Part shown: piece by piece, positions 31,157 to 40,615 of the stretch | Position numbering within the stretch: position 1 is the stretch's first letter | How the letters are laid out: every line of letters starts with the position of its first letter | NCBI RefSeq assembly: GCF_000746095.1 | Contig: NZ_JQKP01000001.1 | Coordinates: 372,001 to 436,000 of the forward strand | Length of the DNA stretch: 64,000 nt | Reading direction: 5' to 3' | Source of the DNA: Ferriphaselus sp. R-1 | GTDB taxonomy: Bacteria; Pseudomonadota; Gammaproteobacteria; Burkholderiales; Gallionellaceae | Notes under the pieces: model-generated | What the model was told of the DNA's origin: nothing | What the model saw: the letters and a program-made list of their open reading frames with translations, nothing else | Database searches by the model: none | Translations under genes and position numbers: made by a program

Positions 31157-32311
31157 ATGCGCCGCGCTCTTGTCGTTGGATTGTTGTGCGGACTGGCGGG
31201 CTGCTCCGGCCTGCAGTCCACCATCAAGGACTGGACCAGCTCCGATCGTGCCAAGGACAACTTGCCTGCGACGCTGACCCCGTTCAGTGAGCGGGCGGCA
31301 TTCACCGTGCGCTGGCATCAATCCGTCGGCGAGATCGGCAACAACCCGCTTACGCCAGCATTGACCGCCGATGCGGTCTACGCCGCCAATGGCAAGGGCG
31401 AGCTGTATCGTTTGGCGCGCAATGACGGCAAGCAGGCCTGGCATATCAATGCCGGTTTCGAGATCTCCGGTGGGGTGGGTGCGGGCGAAGGCTTGTTGCT
31501 GATCGGTGGCGAAAAAGGCGATCTGGCCGCTTACGGTGAGGACGGCAAGCTGCGCTGGAAGGCCAAGGTGACCAGCGAAGTGATGAGCGCCCCGCAGGTA
31601 TCGGATGGCGTAGTGGTGGTGCGCACCGGCGACGGGCGCATCGCCGGGCTGGATGCGGCGGACGGCAAGCCGCTGTGGAACTACCAGCGTGCGACCCCCG
31701 CGCTGATCGTGCGCAGTCACGCCGGTGTGGCGATCCAGCGCAATCAGGTGTTCGCCGGGTTCGCAGGCGGCAAGCTGGTCGCGCTCGACCTCAAGAGCGG
31801 CTCGCTGCAGTGGGAGACGGCGGTATCGCAGCCGCGCGGCAACACCGAGCTGGAGCGCATCAGCGACGTGACCAGCACCCCGGTGGTGGATGACGAACAG
31901 GTCTGTGCCATCGCGTTCCAGGGCCGTCTGGCCTGCTTCGACATCGCTCAGGGCAACTTGCTGTGGAGCCGCGACATCGCGGGTGACAAGGGCCTCAACC
32001 TGCTGCGCAAATTCCTGTACGTGACCGACACTAACGGCGGCGTGCTGACGCTGGAGAAGAGCAGCGGCAGTACTGTCTGGAAGAACGATCAGCTCAGCTT
32101 CCGCCGCACCTCGGTGGCCACCCCGCTGGCTGGCTGGCTGGCGGTGGGCGATCTGGAGGGCTACGTCCATGCCATGAGCCGTGAGGATGGCAGTTTCGCC
32201 GCCCGGGTGAAGACCGATGGCAGCCCCATCCTGTCCGAGCCGGTCGAGTTCGACAACGGCCTGCTGGTGCAGACCCGCGCTGGCGGCGTGTATTCCCTCG
32301 CCCTACACTGA
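31157..32311 (+). CDS. bamB: Outer membrane protein assembly factor BamB
   Basis: A BAM-complex lipoprotein that helps fold outer-membrane beta-barrels. The 384-residue protein has a signal peptide with lipobox LAGC (Cys15) and an eight-bladed PQQ/beta-propeller with recurring units such as GKPLWNYQ and GSLQWET. I start at ATG 31157, one base after the yfgM stop; an upstream in-frame start would overlap yfgM. Confidence 0.96.
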   Translation: MRRALVVGLLCGLAGCSGLQSTIKDWTSSDRAKDNLPATLTPFSERAAFTVRWHQSVGEIGNNPLTPALTADAVYAANGKGELYRLARNDGKQAWHINAGFEISGGVGAGEGLLLIGGEKGDLAAYGEDGKLRWKAKVTSEVMSAPQVSDGVVVVRTGDGRIAGLDAADGKPLWNYQRATPALIVRSHAGVAIQRNQVFAGFAGGKLVALDLKSGSLQWETAVSQPRGNTELERISDVTSTPVVDDEQVCAIAFQGRLACFDIAQGNLLWSRDIAGDKGLNLLRKFLYVTDTNGGVLTLEKSSGSTVWKNDQLSFRRTSVATPLAGWLAVGDLEGYVHAMSREDGSFAARVKTDGSPILSEPVEFDNGLLVQTRAGGVYSLALH

Positions 32312-32323
32312 TCGGAAAATCTC

Positions 32324-33724
32324 ATGTTGCCTACCCTGGTACTGGTCGGTCGTCCCAACGTCGGCAAATCCACATTGTTCAACCGCCTCACCCGCAGCCG
32401 TGACGCGCTGGTGGCCGACCTGCCGGGCCTGACCCGAGACCGTCACTACGGGCGCGGTCGCGTCGGTTCCAAGCCTTATCTGGTGGTGGATACCGGCGGT
32501 CTGGAGCCGGTGGCCAAGGACGGCATCCTGCACGAGATGGCGCGGCAGACGCGCCAGGCGGTGGACGAAGCCGATCTGGTGCTGTTCCTGGTGGACGGGC
32601 GCGCTGGGTTGACGCCGCAGGATCGCATCATCGCGCAACAACTGCGCAAGACCGGGCGCACCGTGCTGCTGGTGGTGAACAAGGCTGAAGGCATGCAGCA
32701 GGCGCGCGTCACCGCCGAGTTCCATGAGCTGGGGCTGGGCACGCCGCTGCCGATCTCCTCCGCCCACGGCGACAACGTGGAAGAGGTCATCGAGATCGCG
32801 CTGGAAGAGTTTCCCGCGCCGGAAGAGGGCGCAGAAGACAAATCCGACCACCCCAAGATCGCCATCGTCGGTCGCCCCAACGTGGGTAAGTCCACCCTGG
32901 TCAACGCCATTCTGGGCGAAGAGCGCGTCATCGCCTTCGACCAGCCCGGCACCACGCGCGACTCGATCTACATCGACTTCGAGCGCGAGGGCAAGCAATA
33001 CACCATCATCGACACGGCGGGCGTGCGCCGTCGCGGCAAGATCGACGAGGCGGTGGAGAAGTTCTCCGTCATCAAGACCTTGCAAGCCATCGAAGATGCC
33101 AATGTGGTGGTGCTGGTGGTGGATGCCGCCGACCAGATCACCGAGCAGGACGCGCACATGGCCGACTTCGTGCTGCAAGCCGGGCGCGCGCTGGTGTTGG
33201 CAGTGAACAAGTGGGATGGGCTGGACAACTACCGCCGCGACTGCGCCAAGCGCGAGATCGAGCGCAAGCTGCACTTTTTGGGTTTCGCCAAGCAGCATTT
33301 CATCTCCGCGCTGAACGGTACGGGTGTGGGAACTGTGCTGAAGTCGGTAAATGAGGCGTACAACGCTGCGATGGTCAAACTGGCCACGCCCAAGCTGACC
33401 CGCGTGTTGCAGATGGCGATCGAGAAACAGCAACCGCCGCGCAGCTCGGTGTCGCGCCCCAAGATGCGCTACGCCCACCAGGGCGGCAGCAACCCGCCGC
33501 TCATCATCGTCCACGGCAGCGGATTGGACAAAGTGCCGGACAGCTATTCCCGCTATCTGGAGCGCGTGTTCATGGAAGCCTTCAGCCTGCAAGGCACGCC
33601 GCTGCGCATCCAGTTCAACTCCAGCAAGAACCCCTTCGCCGATCGCGCCCCCAAACCGCTCACCGAAGAGGAACAACGCGCCGCCCACCGTGCCCGCATC
33701 CGTGGCCGCCGGATGTACGGCTGA
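32324..33724 (+). CDS. der: Ribosome assembly GTPase Der (EngA)
   Basis: A double-GTPase needed for 50S subunit maturation. The 466-residue protein has two G domains with identical P-loops GRPNVGKST (about residues 8-16 and 183-191), two NKW/NKAE-type G4 motifs (VVNKAEG and AVNKWDG), and a C-terminal KH-like domain. It ends the hisS operon, 12 bases after bamB. Confidence 0.98.
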   Translation: MLPTLVLVGRPNVGKSTLFNRLTRSRDALVADLPGLTRDRHYGRGRVGSKPYLVVDTGGLEPVAKDGILHEMARQTRQAVDEADLVLFLVDGRAGLTPQDRIIAQQLRKTGRTVLLVVNKAEGMQQARVTAEFHELGLGTPLPISSAHGDNVEEVIEIALEEFPAPEEGAEDKSDHPKIAIVGRPNVGKSTLVNAILGEERVIAFDQPGTTRDSIYIDFEREGKQYTIIDTAGVRRRGKIDEAVEKFSVIKTLQAIEDANVVVLVVDAADQITEQDAHMADFVLQAGRALVLAVNKWDGLDNYRRDCAKREIERKLHFLGFAKQHFISALNGTGVGTVLKSVNEAYNAAMVKLATPKLTRVLQMAIEKQQPPRSSVSRPKMRYAHQGGSNPPLIIVHGSGLDKVPDSYSRYLERVFMEAFSLQGTPLRIQFNSSKNPFADRAPKPLTEEEQRAAHRARIRGRRMYG

Positions 33725-33780
33725 GCCGCCTCCTGTGTTACCCGACTGTCGCTGGATGGAATTCTGGTAGAGTGGCAGCC

Positions 33781-36700
33781 ATGGATAGCTTGCGGATATG
33801 GGTGGTCGTGGCGCGCCTCTTCCTCGTTCTGGGGATGTCGCTGTCGCTGGTCGCGCCTGCTTTCCCGGCACCCGTGTTACGGGTGGATGACTTCAGTCGC
33901 ATGCTCCCTGCGGCTGCCTATATGGACTATCTGGAGGACCAGGCCGGCGAGTTGACCATCGCCGACGTAACCTCCGGCGCTGCGGCAAGCCGCTTCCGCT
34001 TGGCCGCCCCCGCCCGTGCCGGCGGGGGCGACATCAACTTTGGCTACTCCGGCTCGGCTTTTTGGCTGAAGCTGACACTGGAGTCCGACCGCCCCGAGCC
34101 CCAGTCCCGTTTGCTGGAGATCGCGTTCCCCACGCTGGACCGGATCGAACTCTATCGCGCCGGTGAGGCGGGTTGGTCGCGTGTGGTGATGGGCGACCGC
34201 TTGCCGTTCTCCGCACGCCCGCTGGGGCATCCCAACTTTGTCGTGCCGCTCACCCTGGCGCAGGGCCGGACCACGCTCTACATGCGGGTAAGCTCAGCCG
34301 GAACGTTGACTACGCCAATCAGGGTGTGGCGGCAAGAAGCATTCACGGCCTACGATCAGCGCCTGCATACCTTGCTGGCGTTGTATTTCGGCATGATGTT
34401 GGCGCTCTTGCTCTACAACCTGATGCTGTACGTATCGTTGCGCGACCGCAACTACCTGAACTACGTGCTGGCGGCCCTGGGCATGACCTTGGGCCAACTG
34501 GCCTTGAGTGGTCTGGGCAGCCAGTACGTGTGGCCGGATTGGCCGGATCTGGGCAATGTGGCCTTGCCGTTCGGATTCGGCGTGGCCGGCTTGTTCGGGG
34601 CGCGCTTCGTGCAGAGCTTCCTCGATACCGAGTACACCTCGCCCAGACACCACCGCCTGATGTCGGCGTTCGCCGGTCTGTTCCTGTTCATGGTGATCCT
34701 TCCCGTCTGGGTGGCCTATCAGTGGGCGGCGGTGATGGTGTCCGTGCTGGGCGTGTTGTTCCCGGCGTTCGCCATCAGCAACGCGGTGACCTGCTGGCAT
34801 CGCGGCAACCGCAGTGCCTTGCTGTTCCTGCTGGCCTGGACCATGCCGCTGGTCGGTACCTTCCTGCTGGGCTTGCGCAATCTGGGCTGGGTGCCGACCA
34901 ACTTCCTGTCGGTCTATGCCCTGATGATAGGTTCGGCACTGGAGATGCTGCTGCTTTCCTTCGCTCTGGCGGACCGTGTTCAGACCCTGCGGCGCGAAAA
35001 GGAGGCCGCGCAAAGTGATGCCATCTTTGCCATCGGCCATTTGCTGCGTTCGGTCATCAATGCCATTCCCGAGTACATCTTCTACAAGGATCGGAACGGT
35101 GTGTTTCTGGGCTGCAACACGGCGTTCGAGGGCTTTTTGGGGCGTAGCGAGCAGGAGATCGTCGGTCACACCGGCTTCGATCTGTTCCCCAGTGACAGGG
35201 CGGCCATCTTCCATGAGCAGGATGTCTATGTGATGACTTCCGGGGAGTCGTTGAGCCACGAGGAGTTGCTGCAACACGCCGATGGGCGGACCTTGTTCGT
35301 GGAGCAGAACAAATGGCCGTTGCGTGACCCGTCGGGCAAGGTGGTCGGGCTGGTCGGTATCGTGCGCGACAGGACAGAGCGTCAGCGGCTGGTCGAACTG
35401 GAACGGTTCCGTAACCGCATCTTCGAACTGCTGGCTTACAACAACAATCTGGCCGACATCCTGGGCGAGATCGTGGGATATATCGAGCAGGCCCACGAAG
35501 GCTTGCTCGCGTCCATCTTGCTGTTGGATGAGGACGGCAAGCGTCTGCGGCTGGGCGCAGCCTGCAGCTTGCCGGACTTCATCGAACAGGCCGTGGATGG
35601 CCTGCTGGTGGCGGAGGGCAACACGCCATGCGGTACGGCAGCGTTCCGTAACCAACGGGTGGTCACCGAGAACCTGCAGACCGATGCCGCCTGGGCGGCT
35701 TATCGGGAGATCGCGGCGCGCGCGCAGCTATGCGCATGCTGGTCCGAACCTATCCACTCTTCCAAGGGCGAGGTGCTGGGGACGTTTGCGATCTACCGGC
35801 ATCAGCCGGGACTGCCCACCCCGGCTGACCTCAAACTGATCCAGCAGGCCGCCACACTGGCCAGTATCGCCATCGAACGCAAGCGGGCCGAAGACACCAT
35901 CTGGCGCCAGGCCAATTACGACACGGTGACGCATCTGCCCAATCGGCGTTTGTTCCGCGACCGCCTGGAGCAGGAGATCCGTCGTGCCCAGCGTGAGCAG
36001 CGACTGCTCGCGCTGCTGTTCATCGATCTGGACCGGTTCAAGGAAGTGAACGACACACTGGGGCACGACGCAGGCGATGCCTTGCTGGTGGAGGCGGCAC
36101 ATCGCATCAGTGCCACCATACGCGACACCGACACGGCGGCACGCATCGGCGGCGACGAATTCACCATCATCATGCCGCAGCTGCCGGATACCCGGCGGGT
36201 GGAGGAGGTGGCGCAAAAGGTGGTGGATGCGTTGGCCATCCCGTTCAAGATCGGTGATGAGATGGTCTATCTGTCGGGCAGCATCGGCATCACCATCTAT
36301 CCGGATGATGCCCGCGATCTGGAGAGTTTGCTGAAAAACGCCGATCAGGCGATGTATGTCGCCAAGGGCTGGGGGCGCAGTCGTTACAGCTTCTTCACCA
36401 GCGGCATGCAGGAGTCTGCCCAGCAGCGGCAGGTGATGATGCGTGACCTGCGCACCGCATTGGTGAACGACGAGTTCCGCATGTATTTCCAGCCCATCGT
36501 GGAAATGGATAGCGGACGCATCGTCAAGGCCGAGGCACTGATCCGTTGGCAGCACCCGCAACGCGGACTGGTCAGCCCGGTCGAGTTCATCCCGTTGGCT
36601 GAAGAGATCGGACTGATCGGCGACATCGGTGACTGGGTGTTGGGTGAGTCCCTGCGCTGGATGAAGCGCTGGCATGACGCGGGAGTGAGTTGCCGACAAG

Positions 36701-37194
36701 TGAGCGTGAACATGTCGCCGAACCAGTTCATCGGCGAAGCGAGCGGCGTGTGGCTGGAACAGTTACGCAATGCCGGACTGCCCGGTGAGTGCCTGATCAT
36801 CGAGATCACCGAGGGCGTGTTGCTGAACGAGAGGGCGAGCGTCACCGACAAACTGACCCAGTTGCGGGCGGAGGGAGTACAGATCGCGGTGGATGATTTT
36901 GGCACCGGCTATTCAGCGCTCGCCTATCTGAAGAAGTTCGATGTGGACTTCCTCAAGATCGACCGCTCCTTCGTGCGTGACCTGGCTACCGACCCGAGCG
37001 ACCTGGCCTTGTCCGAGGCCATCATCGTGATGGCTTACAAGCTCGGTCTGCGCGTCGTGGCCGAAGGCGTGGAGACTGCGGAACAAAGGGACATCCTGAC
37101 CACCGCCGGGTGCGATTTCGCCCAAGGTTATCTCTATGCCAAACCCATGTCCGTAGAGGAGTTCGACACCCTGTTGGCGGGTAGTGTGCATTGA
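33781..37194 (+). CDS. 7TM-DISM membrane sensor with PAS, GAF, GGDEF and EAL domains
   Basis: A 1137-residue c-di-GMP protein. It has a signal/TM region (about 1-27), a periplasmic 7TMR-DISMED2 domain (about 40-180), a seven-helix 7TM block (about 190-400), PAS (about 420-530) and GAF (about 540-690). GGDEF (about 705-860) has the active site near 790 and an RDTD I-site five residues upstream. EAL (about 870-1130) has KAEALIRW, DDFGTGYSALAY, KIDRSF and AEGVET. Both catalytic domains look intact, so it could make and break c-di-GMP. The start is ATG 33781; an in-frame GTG at 33772 is possible. Confidence 0.92.
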   Translation: MDSLRIWVVVARLFLVLGMSLSLVAPAFPAPVLRVDDFSRMLPAAAYMDYLEDQAGELTIADVTSGAAASRFRLAAPARAGGGDINFGYSGSAFWLKLTLESDRPEPQSRLLEIAFPTLDRIELYRAGEAGWSRVVMGDRLPFSARPLGHPNFVVPLTLAQGRTTLYMRVSSAGTLTTPIRVWRQEAFTAYDQRLHTLLALYFGMMLALLLYNLMLYVSLRDRNYLNYVLAALGMTLGQLALSGLGSQYVWPDWPDLGNVALPFGFGVAGLFGARFVQSFLDTEYTSPRHHRLMSAFAGLFLFMVILPVWVAYQWAAVMVSVLGVLFPAFAISNAVTCWHRGNRSALLFLLAWTMPLVGTFLLGLRNLGWVPTNFLSVYALMIGSALEMLLLSFALADRVQTLRREKEAAQSDAIFAIGHLLRSVINAIPEYIFYKDRNGVFLGCNTAFEGFLGRSEQEIVGHTGFDLFPSDRAAIFHEQDVYVMTSGESLSHEELLQHADGRTLFVEQNKWPLRDPSGKVVGLVGIVRDRTERQRLVELERFRNRIFELLAYNNNLADILGEIVGYIEQAHEGLLASILLLDEDGKRLRLGAACSLPDFIEQAVDGLLVAEGNTPCGTAAFRNQRVVTENLQTDAAWAAYREIAARAQLCACWSEPIHSSKGEVLGTFAIYRHQPGLPTPADLKLIQQAATLASIAIERKRAEDTIWRQANYDTVTHLPNRRLFRDRLEQEIRRAQREQRLLALLFIDLDRFKEVNDTLGHDAGDALLVEAAHRISATIRDTDTAARIGGDEFTIIMPQLPDTRRVEEVAQKVVDALAIPFKIGDEMVYLSGSIGITIYPDDARDLESLLKNADQAMYVAKGWGRSRYSFFTSGMQESAQQRQVMMRDLRTALVNDEFRMYFQPIVEMDSGRIVKAEALIRWQHPQRGLVSPVEFIPLAEEIGLIGDIGDWVLGESLRWMKRWHDAGVSCRQVSVNMSPNQFIGEASGVWLEQLRNAGLPGECLIIEITEGVLLNERASVTDKLTQLRAEGVQIAVDDFGTGYSALAYLKKFDVDFLKIDRSFVRDLATDPSDLALSEAIIVMAYKLGLRVVAEGVETAEQRDILTTAGCDFAQGYLYAKPMSVEEFDTLLAGSVH

Positions 37195-37197
37195 ACC

Positions 37198-38265
37198 ATG
37201 GGGCCGACGGTCCGCAAAGGGCGTGGCACGACCGCGCAGCCAGCAGGGCGCTTCGAGACGACGGCGCGTGAGGTGTGTGACGATGGCTGGTCGACGGACG
37301 ACCCAGCCTTGCCGCCGCTGACCACCACCGTGATCGCCGAACAGGCCCGATCCATCATCCAGCATCACGATTCGCCAGACCTGCCCTTCCTTCAGTCGCT
37401 CAACGCCTATCGCGGCTGCGAGCATGGCTGCATCTATTGCTACGCCCGGCCCAGCCACGCTTATCTCAATCTGTCGCCGGGGCTGGATTTCGAGACGCGC
37501 TTGTTCGCCAAGCCAGACGCGGCACGCTTGTTGCGGGAGGAGTTGGCCAAGCCGGGCTACCGCTGTGCGCCCATCGCGCTGGGCAGCAACACCGACCCGT
37601 ATCAGCCCATCGAACGCGAGTGGCGCATCACCCGGCAGGTGCTGGAGGTGCTGGCCGAGTGCCGCCATCCGCTCTCCATCGTCACCAAGTCGGCGCTGGT
37701 CGAGCGCGATCTCGATCTGCTGGTCGATCTGGCGCGGGACGGGCTGGTGCAGGTGTTTCTTTCCGTTACCACGCTGGATGCGGAGCTGGCGCGCACGCTG
37801 GAGCCACGTGCCAGTTCGCCGCGCCGACGCTTGCAGGCGGTGGAGCGGCTCAACGCAGCGGGCGTGCCGTGCGGGGTGTTGGTCGCGCCGGTGATACCGT
37901 TCCTCACCGATGCCGAACTGGAGCGCATCCTTGCCGCTGCCTTTGACCACGGCGCACGCACGGCGGGCTACACCTTGCTGCGCTTGCCTTACGAGCTGAA
38001 GGATTTGTTCAAGGATTGGCTGGAGACGCACTATCCGCTCAAGGCCGGGCATGTGATGAGCCGCGTGCGTGCCATGCGTGCAGGGCGCGAGAACGACAGC
38101 GACTACGGCAGCCGCTTCACCGGCGCGGGCGAGTTCGCCCGCCTGCTGGCGCAACGCTTCCGGCTGACGTGCGAACGGCTGGGGTTGAAGCGCGAGGCGG
38201 TGGCGCTGGATACCGCGCATTTCCGCCCTCCCGCTCGGGGTGGGCAGATGGGGTTGTTCGACTGA
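37198..38265 (+). CDS. PA0069-family radical SAM protein
   Basis: A 355-residue radical SAM protein with the cluster motif Cys74-x3-Cys78-x2-Cys81 in YRGCEHGCIYCYARP. Other features are LGSNTDPYQPIERE, SIVTKSALVERD and VLVAPVIPFLTD. These are typical of the PA0069/Rv2578c group, related to spore photoproduct lyase-like proteins. The substrate is not known. The ATG follows the 7TM gene's stop by 3 bases, so they may be co-transcribed; it converges with ppx. Confidence 0.88.
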   Translation: MGPTVRKGRGTTAQPAGRFETTAREVCDDGWSTDDPALPPLTTTVIAEQARSIIQHHDSPDLPFLQSLNAYRGCEHGCIYCYARPSHAYLNLSPGLDFETRLFAKPDAARLLREELAKPGYRCAPIALGSNTDPYQPIEREWRITRQVLEVLAECRHPLSIVTKSALVERDLDLLVDLARDGLVQVFLSVTTLDAELARTLEPRASSPRRRLQAVERLNAAGVPCGVLVAPVIPFLTDAELERILAAAFDHGARTAGYTLLRLPYELKDLFKDWLETHYPLKAGHVMSRVRAMRAGRENDSDYGSRFTGAGEFARLLAQRFRLTCERLGLKREAVALDTAHFRPPARGGQMGLFD

Positions 38266-38280
38266 GGCGTGGCCGTCAGG

Positions 38281-39777
38281 TCAGCCCGGCTGGTCGGTCT
38301 GGCGCAGTTTCAGCTGGATGCCGAGCTGTGGCCATTCGGCGGTTTCGGCTTCGAGGGCGGCCAGGGTGAGCGGGTGTTGTTTCAGCCAGGATTTGCTCAG
38401 GCTCAGTTCGACGCGGCGGGTGTCGAGTTTGAACGAGCATGACGGCAGGCTGAGTTCGTTACGACTGCGGTAGAGCAGGGCGGCCAGACGCAGGGCCAGT
38501 GCCGGCCGCCACAGATCGTTTTGCTGTAACGACCCGTTCATCTTCCTGAGCGAGCCGCGATGGGCCAGCACCAGATGGCTGAGCGCCTCCTGTTCGTCCC
38601 TGGAGAAACCGGGCATGTCGGCGTTGACCAGGATGTAGGCGGCATGTTTGTGGTGGCCGCTGTGTGCGATGGACAGGCCGATCTCGTGCAGGCGAGCGGC
38701 CCAGCCCAGCATCCGGTGATGGGTGTCGTGCTGGCCGACCAGGTCGTGGGTGAGTGCCGTCAGCAACGACCCGGCCAGTCGCTCCACGCGCTGCGCCTGG
38801 GCGGGATCGACCTGATAGCGCTGCATGAAGTTGCTCACCGTGACATCGCGCACATCGTGATCGTGGAAGCGCCCGAGCAGGTCGTGCAGGATGCCGTCGC
38901 GCAGGGCGAAGCGGCTGGTGGTGAGGCGCGGGATGTCGAGCTCGGTCATGATGGCGTACATGATCGCGAAGCCGCCGGGCAGGACTTGCAGGCGGTCGGC
39001 GCGGAAGCCGAGTTTGTCCAGTTGCGATGTGTCGCCGATCTTGAGCAGATGGTTGCGCAGCGCGACCAGCCCCTCTTGCGTCAGGCTGCCGTCGGACCAG
39101 CCGTTGCGTTGCAGGATGCCGGCCAGCGTGCGGGCCGTGCCCGAGGAGCCGATGGCCTCGTGCCAGAACTCGTTGGAGTATTCGCTGACGATGCTTTGCA
39201 GCTCGTTCCTGGCGGCAAGTTCGGCGGCGAGCAGCGCCTTCTTGGTGATCTTCCCGTCCGGGAAGAAGCGCAGGGTGTAACTGACGCAGCCCATGTACAG
39301 GCTTTCGAGCTTCTCCGGCTGGGTGCCGCTGCCGATGATGAGCTCGGTTGAACCGCCGCCGATGTCCACCACTAGGCGGCGCTCCGACGAGGGCGGCAGG
39401 TTGTTGGCGACACCGAGATAGATCAGGCGAGCCTCTTCGCGTCCGGCGATGATCTCGATGGGGAAGCCCAGCGCCGCCTCGGCACGCAGCAGGAACTCGT
39501 GCGCGTTCTTGGCGACCCGCAGCGAATTGGTGCCCACCGCCCGCACCGCGCCCGGCGGCAACTGGCGCAGCCGTTCGCCGAAACGGGTCAGGCACGCCAG
39601 CGCGCGTTGCTGTGTCTCTTCGTCCAGCCGTTTGTCGGCGGTCAGGCCGGAAGCCAGTCGCACCGGCTCGCGCAGGGTGTCGAGCGGAAAGATCTGGTCG
39701 TTGATGACGCGGGCGATCTCCAGATGGAAACTGTTGGAGCCCAGGTCGATCGCGGCAAGGACGGAGTGTTTGAGCAT
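38281..39777 (-). CDS. ppx: Exopolyphosphatase (Ppx/GppA family)
   Basis: Releases phosphate from polyphosphate ends; some family members hydrolyse pppGpp. The 498-residue protein has the ASKHA-fold AAIDLGSNSFHLEIARV (8-24), the phosphate loop VVDIGGGSTELIIG near 140 and the C-terminal HD-like domain (LGWAARLHEIGLSIAHSGHHKH). Length matches Ppx rather than the shorter forms. ppk1 lies 3.7 kb away, divergently placed, so the window holds both arms of polyphosphate metabolism. Confidence 0.94.
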   Translation of the reverse strand: MLKHSVLAAIDLGSNSFHLEIARVINDQIFPLDTLREPVRLASGLTADKRLDEETQQRALACLTRFGERLRQLPPGAVRAVGTNSLRVAKNAHEFLLRAEAALGFPIEIIAGREEARLIYLGVANNLPPSSERRLVVDIGGGSTELIIGSGTQPEKLESLYMGCVSYTLRFFPDGKITKKALLAAELAARNELQSIVSEYSNEFWHEAIGSSGTARTLAGILQRNGWSDGSLTQEGLVALRNHLLKIGDTSQLDKLGFRADRLQVLPGGFAIMYAIMTELDIPRLTTSRFALRDGILHDLLGRFHDHDVRDVTVSNFMQRYQVDPAQAQRVERLAGSLLTALTHDLVGQHDTHHRMLGWAARLHEIGLSIAHSGHHKHAAYILVNADMPGFSRDEQEALSHLVLAHRGSLRKMNGSLQQNDLWRPALALRLAALLYRSRNELSLPSCSFKLDTRRVELSLSKSWLKQHPLTLAALEAETAEWPQLGIQLKLRQTDQPG

Positions 39778-39828
39778 GGTTGACCCAACGTGGAATGGCG
39801 ACTGGATTTTCGAGTGCTACAGCATAGC

Positions 39829-39841
39829 GTAATAGTATTAC
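39829..39841. repeat. GTAATA-G-TATTAC palindrome between ppx and the ParA-like gene
   Basis: A perfect 13-base palindrome lies 52 bases upstream of the ppx start. It is a possible operator. Confidence 0.4.
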
Positions 39842-39924
39842 AGTTTCATCTCATGGCGGGATGCACGATTGTCGCCCGAGCCATCTGGCCAAGCGAGTCG
39901 ATATGCGTCATGCTTGCGCCAGCG

Positions 39925-39943
39925 GACGCTGCCTCGCAGCGTC
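39925..39943 (+). other. Hairpin in the leader of the ParA-like gene
   Basis: GACGCTGC/GCAGCGTC, a perfect 8-base-pair stem with a CTC loop, lies 26 bases before the ATG. No T-run follows. It may modulate translation or mRNA stability. Confidence 0.4.
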
Positions 39944-39969
39944 GTTGATAGCAGATCGAAAGGCTCATC

Positions 39970-40584
39970 ATGCAGACCATCCTGATCGCCAATCCCAAAG
40001 GCGGGAGCGGCAAGACTACCTTGGCAGTCAACGTGGCATCCAGTCTGGCGTTTGCCGGCGGACAGGTCACTTTGCTGGATATGGACAGACAGCGCTCGGC
40101 CCGTCTCTGGCTGGAGCGGCGCTCGCCCGAGTTGCCGGTGATCTGGCCGCTGGAGACGCGGCGCGACGAGCGGCCCGAGGCGGATTGGCTGGTGATCGAT
40201 TCCGCCGCCGGTTTGCACGGCAAGAATCTGGAGCGGGCCATCAAGCTCGCCTCCAAGGTCATCGTGCCGGTCGGAACTTCCCTGTTCGACATGCAGGCCA
40301 GTCAGGATTTCCTGGATCTATTGAGAGCAGAGAAAGCCGTGCGCAAGGGCAGGTTGCAGGTGGGCGTGGTCGGCATGCGCATGTCCGCCCGCACGCGTGC
40401 GGCGGCCGCGCTGGAGGAGTTCCTGGCCGGTCTGGACCTGCCGGTGCTGGCCTGTCTGCGCGAGGCGCAGGTCTATGTGAACACGCTGGTAGAAGGCAAG
40501 AGCATCTTTGATCTGCCGTTGCATCAAACGGTGCGCGAACGGGAGCAATGGGCCTCTTTGCAGCGCTGGCTGGAGAAGCCCTGA
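39970..40584 (+). CDS. ParA/MinD-family ATPase (orphan)
   Basis: A 204-residue Walker-type ATPase with a deviant Walker A KGGSGKTT (10-17), Walker A' LLDMDRQRSA and a DSAAG switch (near 76). It is shorter than chromosomal ParA and has no ParB next to it, so it is more likely an orphan that positions some protein cargo (for example polyphosphate granules or chemoreceptors) than a chromosome segregator. The start follows GAAAGG. It lies between ppx and a convergent acyltransferase gene. Confidence 0.85.
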   Translation: MQTILIANPKGGSGKTTLAVNVASSLAFAGGQVTLLDMDRQRSARLWLERRSPELPVIWPLETRRDERPEADWLVIDSAAGLHGKNLERAIKLASKVIVPVGTSLFDMQASQDFLDLLRAEKAVRKGRLQVGVVGMRMSARTRAAAALEEFLAGLDLPVLACLREAQVYVNTLVEGKSIFDLPLHQTVREREQWASLQRWLEKP

Positions 40585-40615
40585 GCTTGCGCATGCTGCC
40601 GTCACGCCGCCGCGA

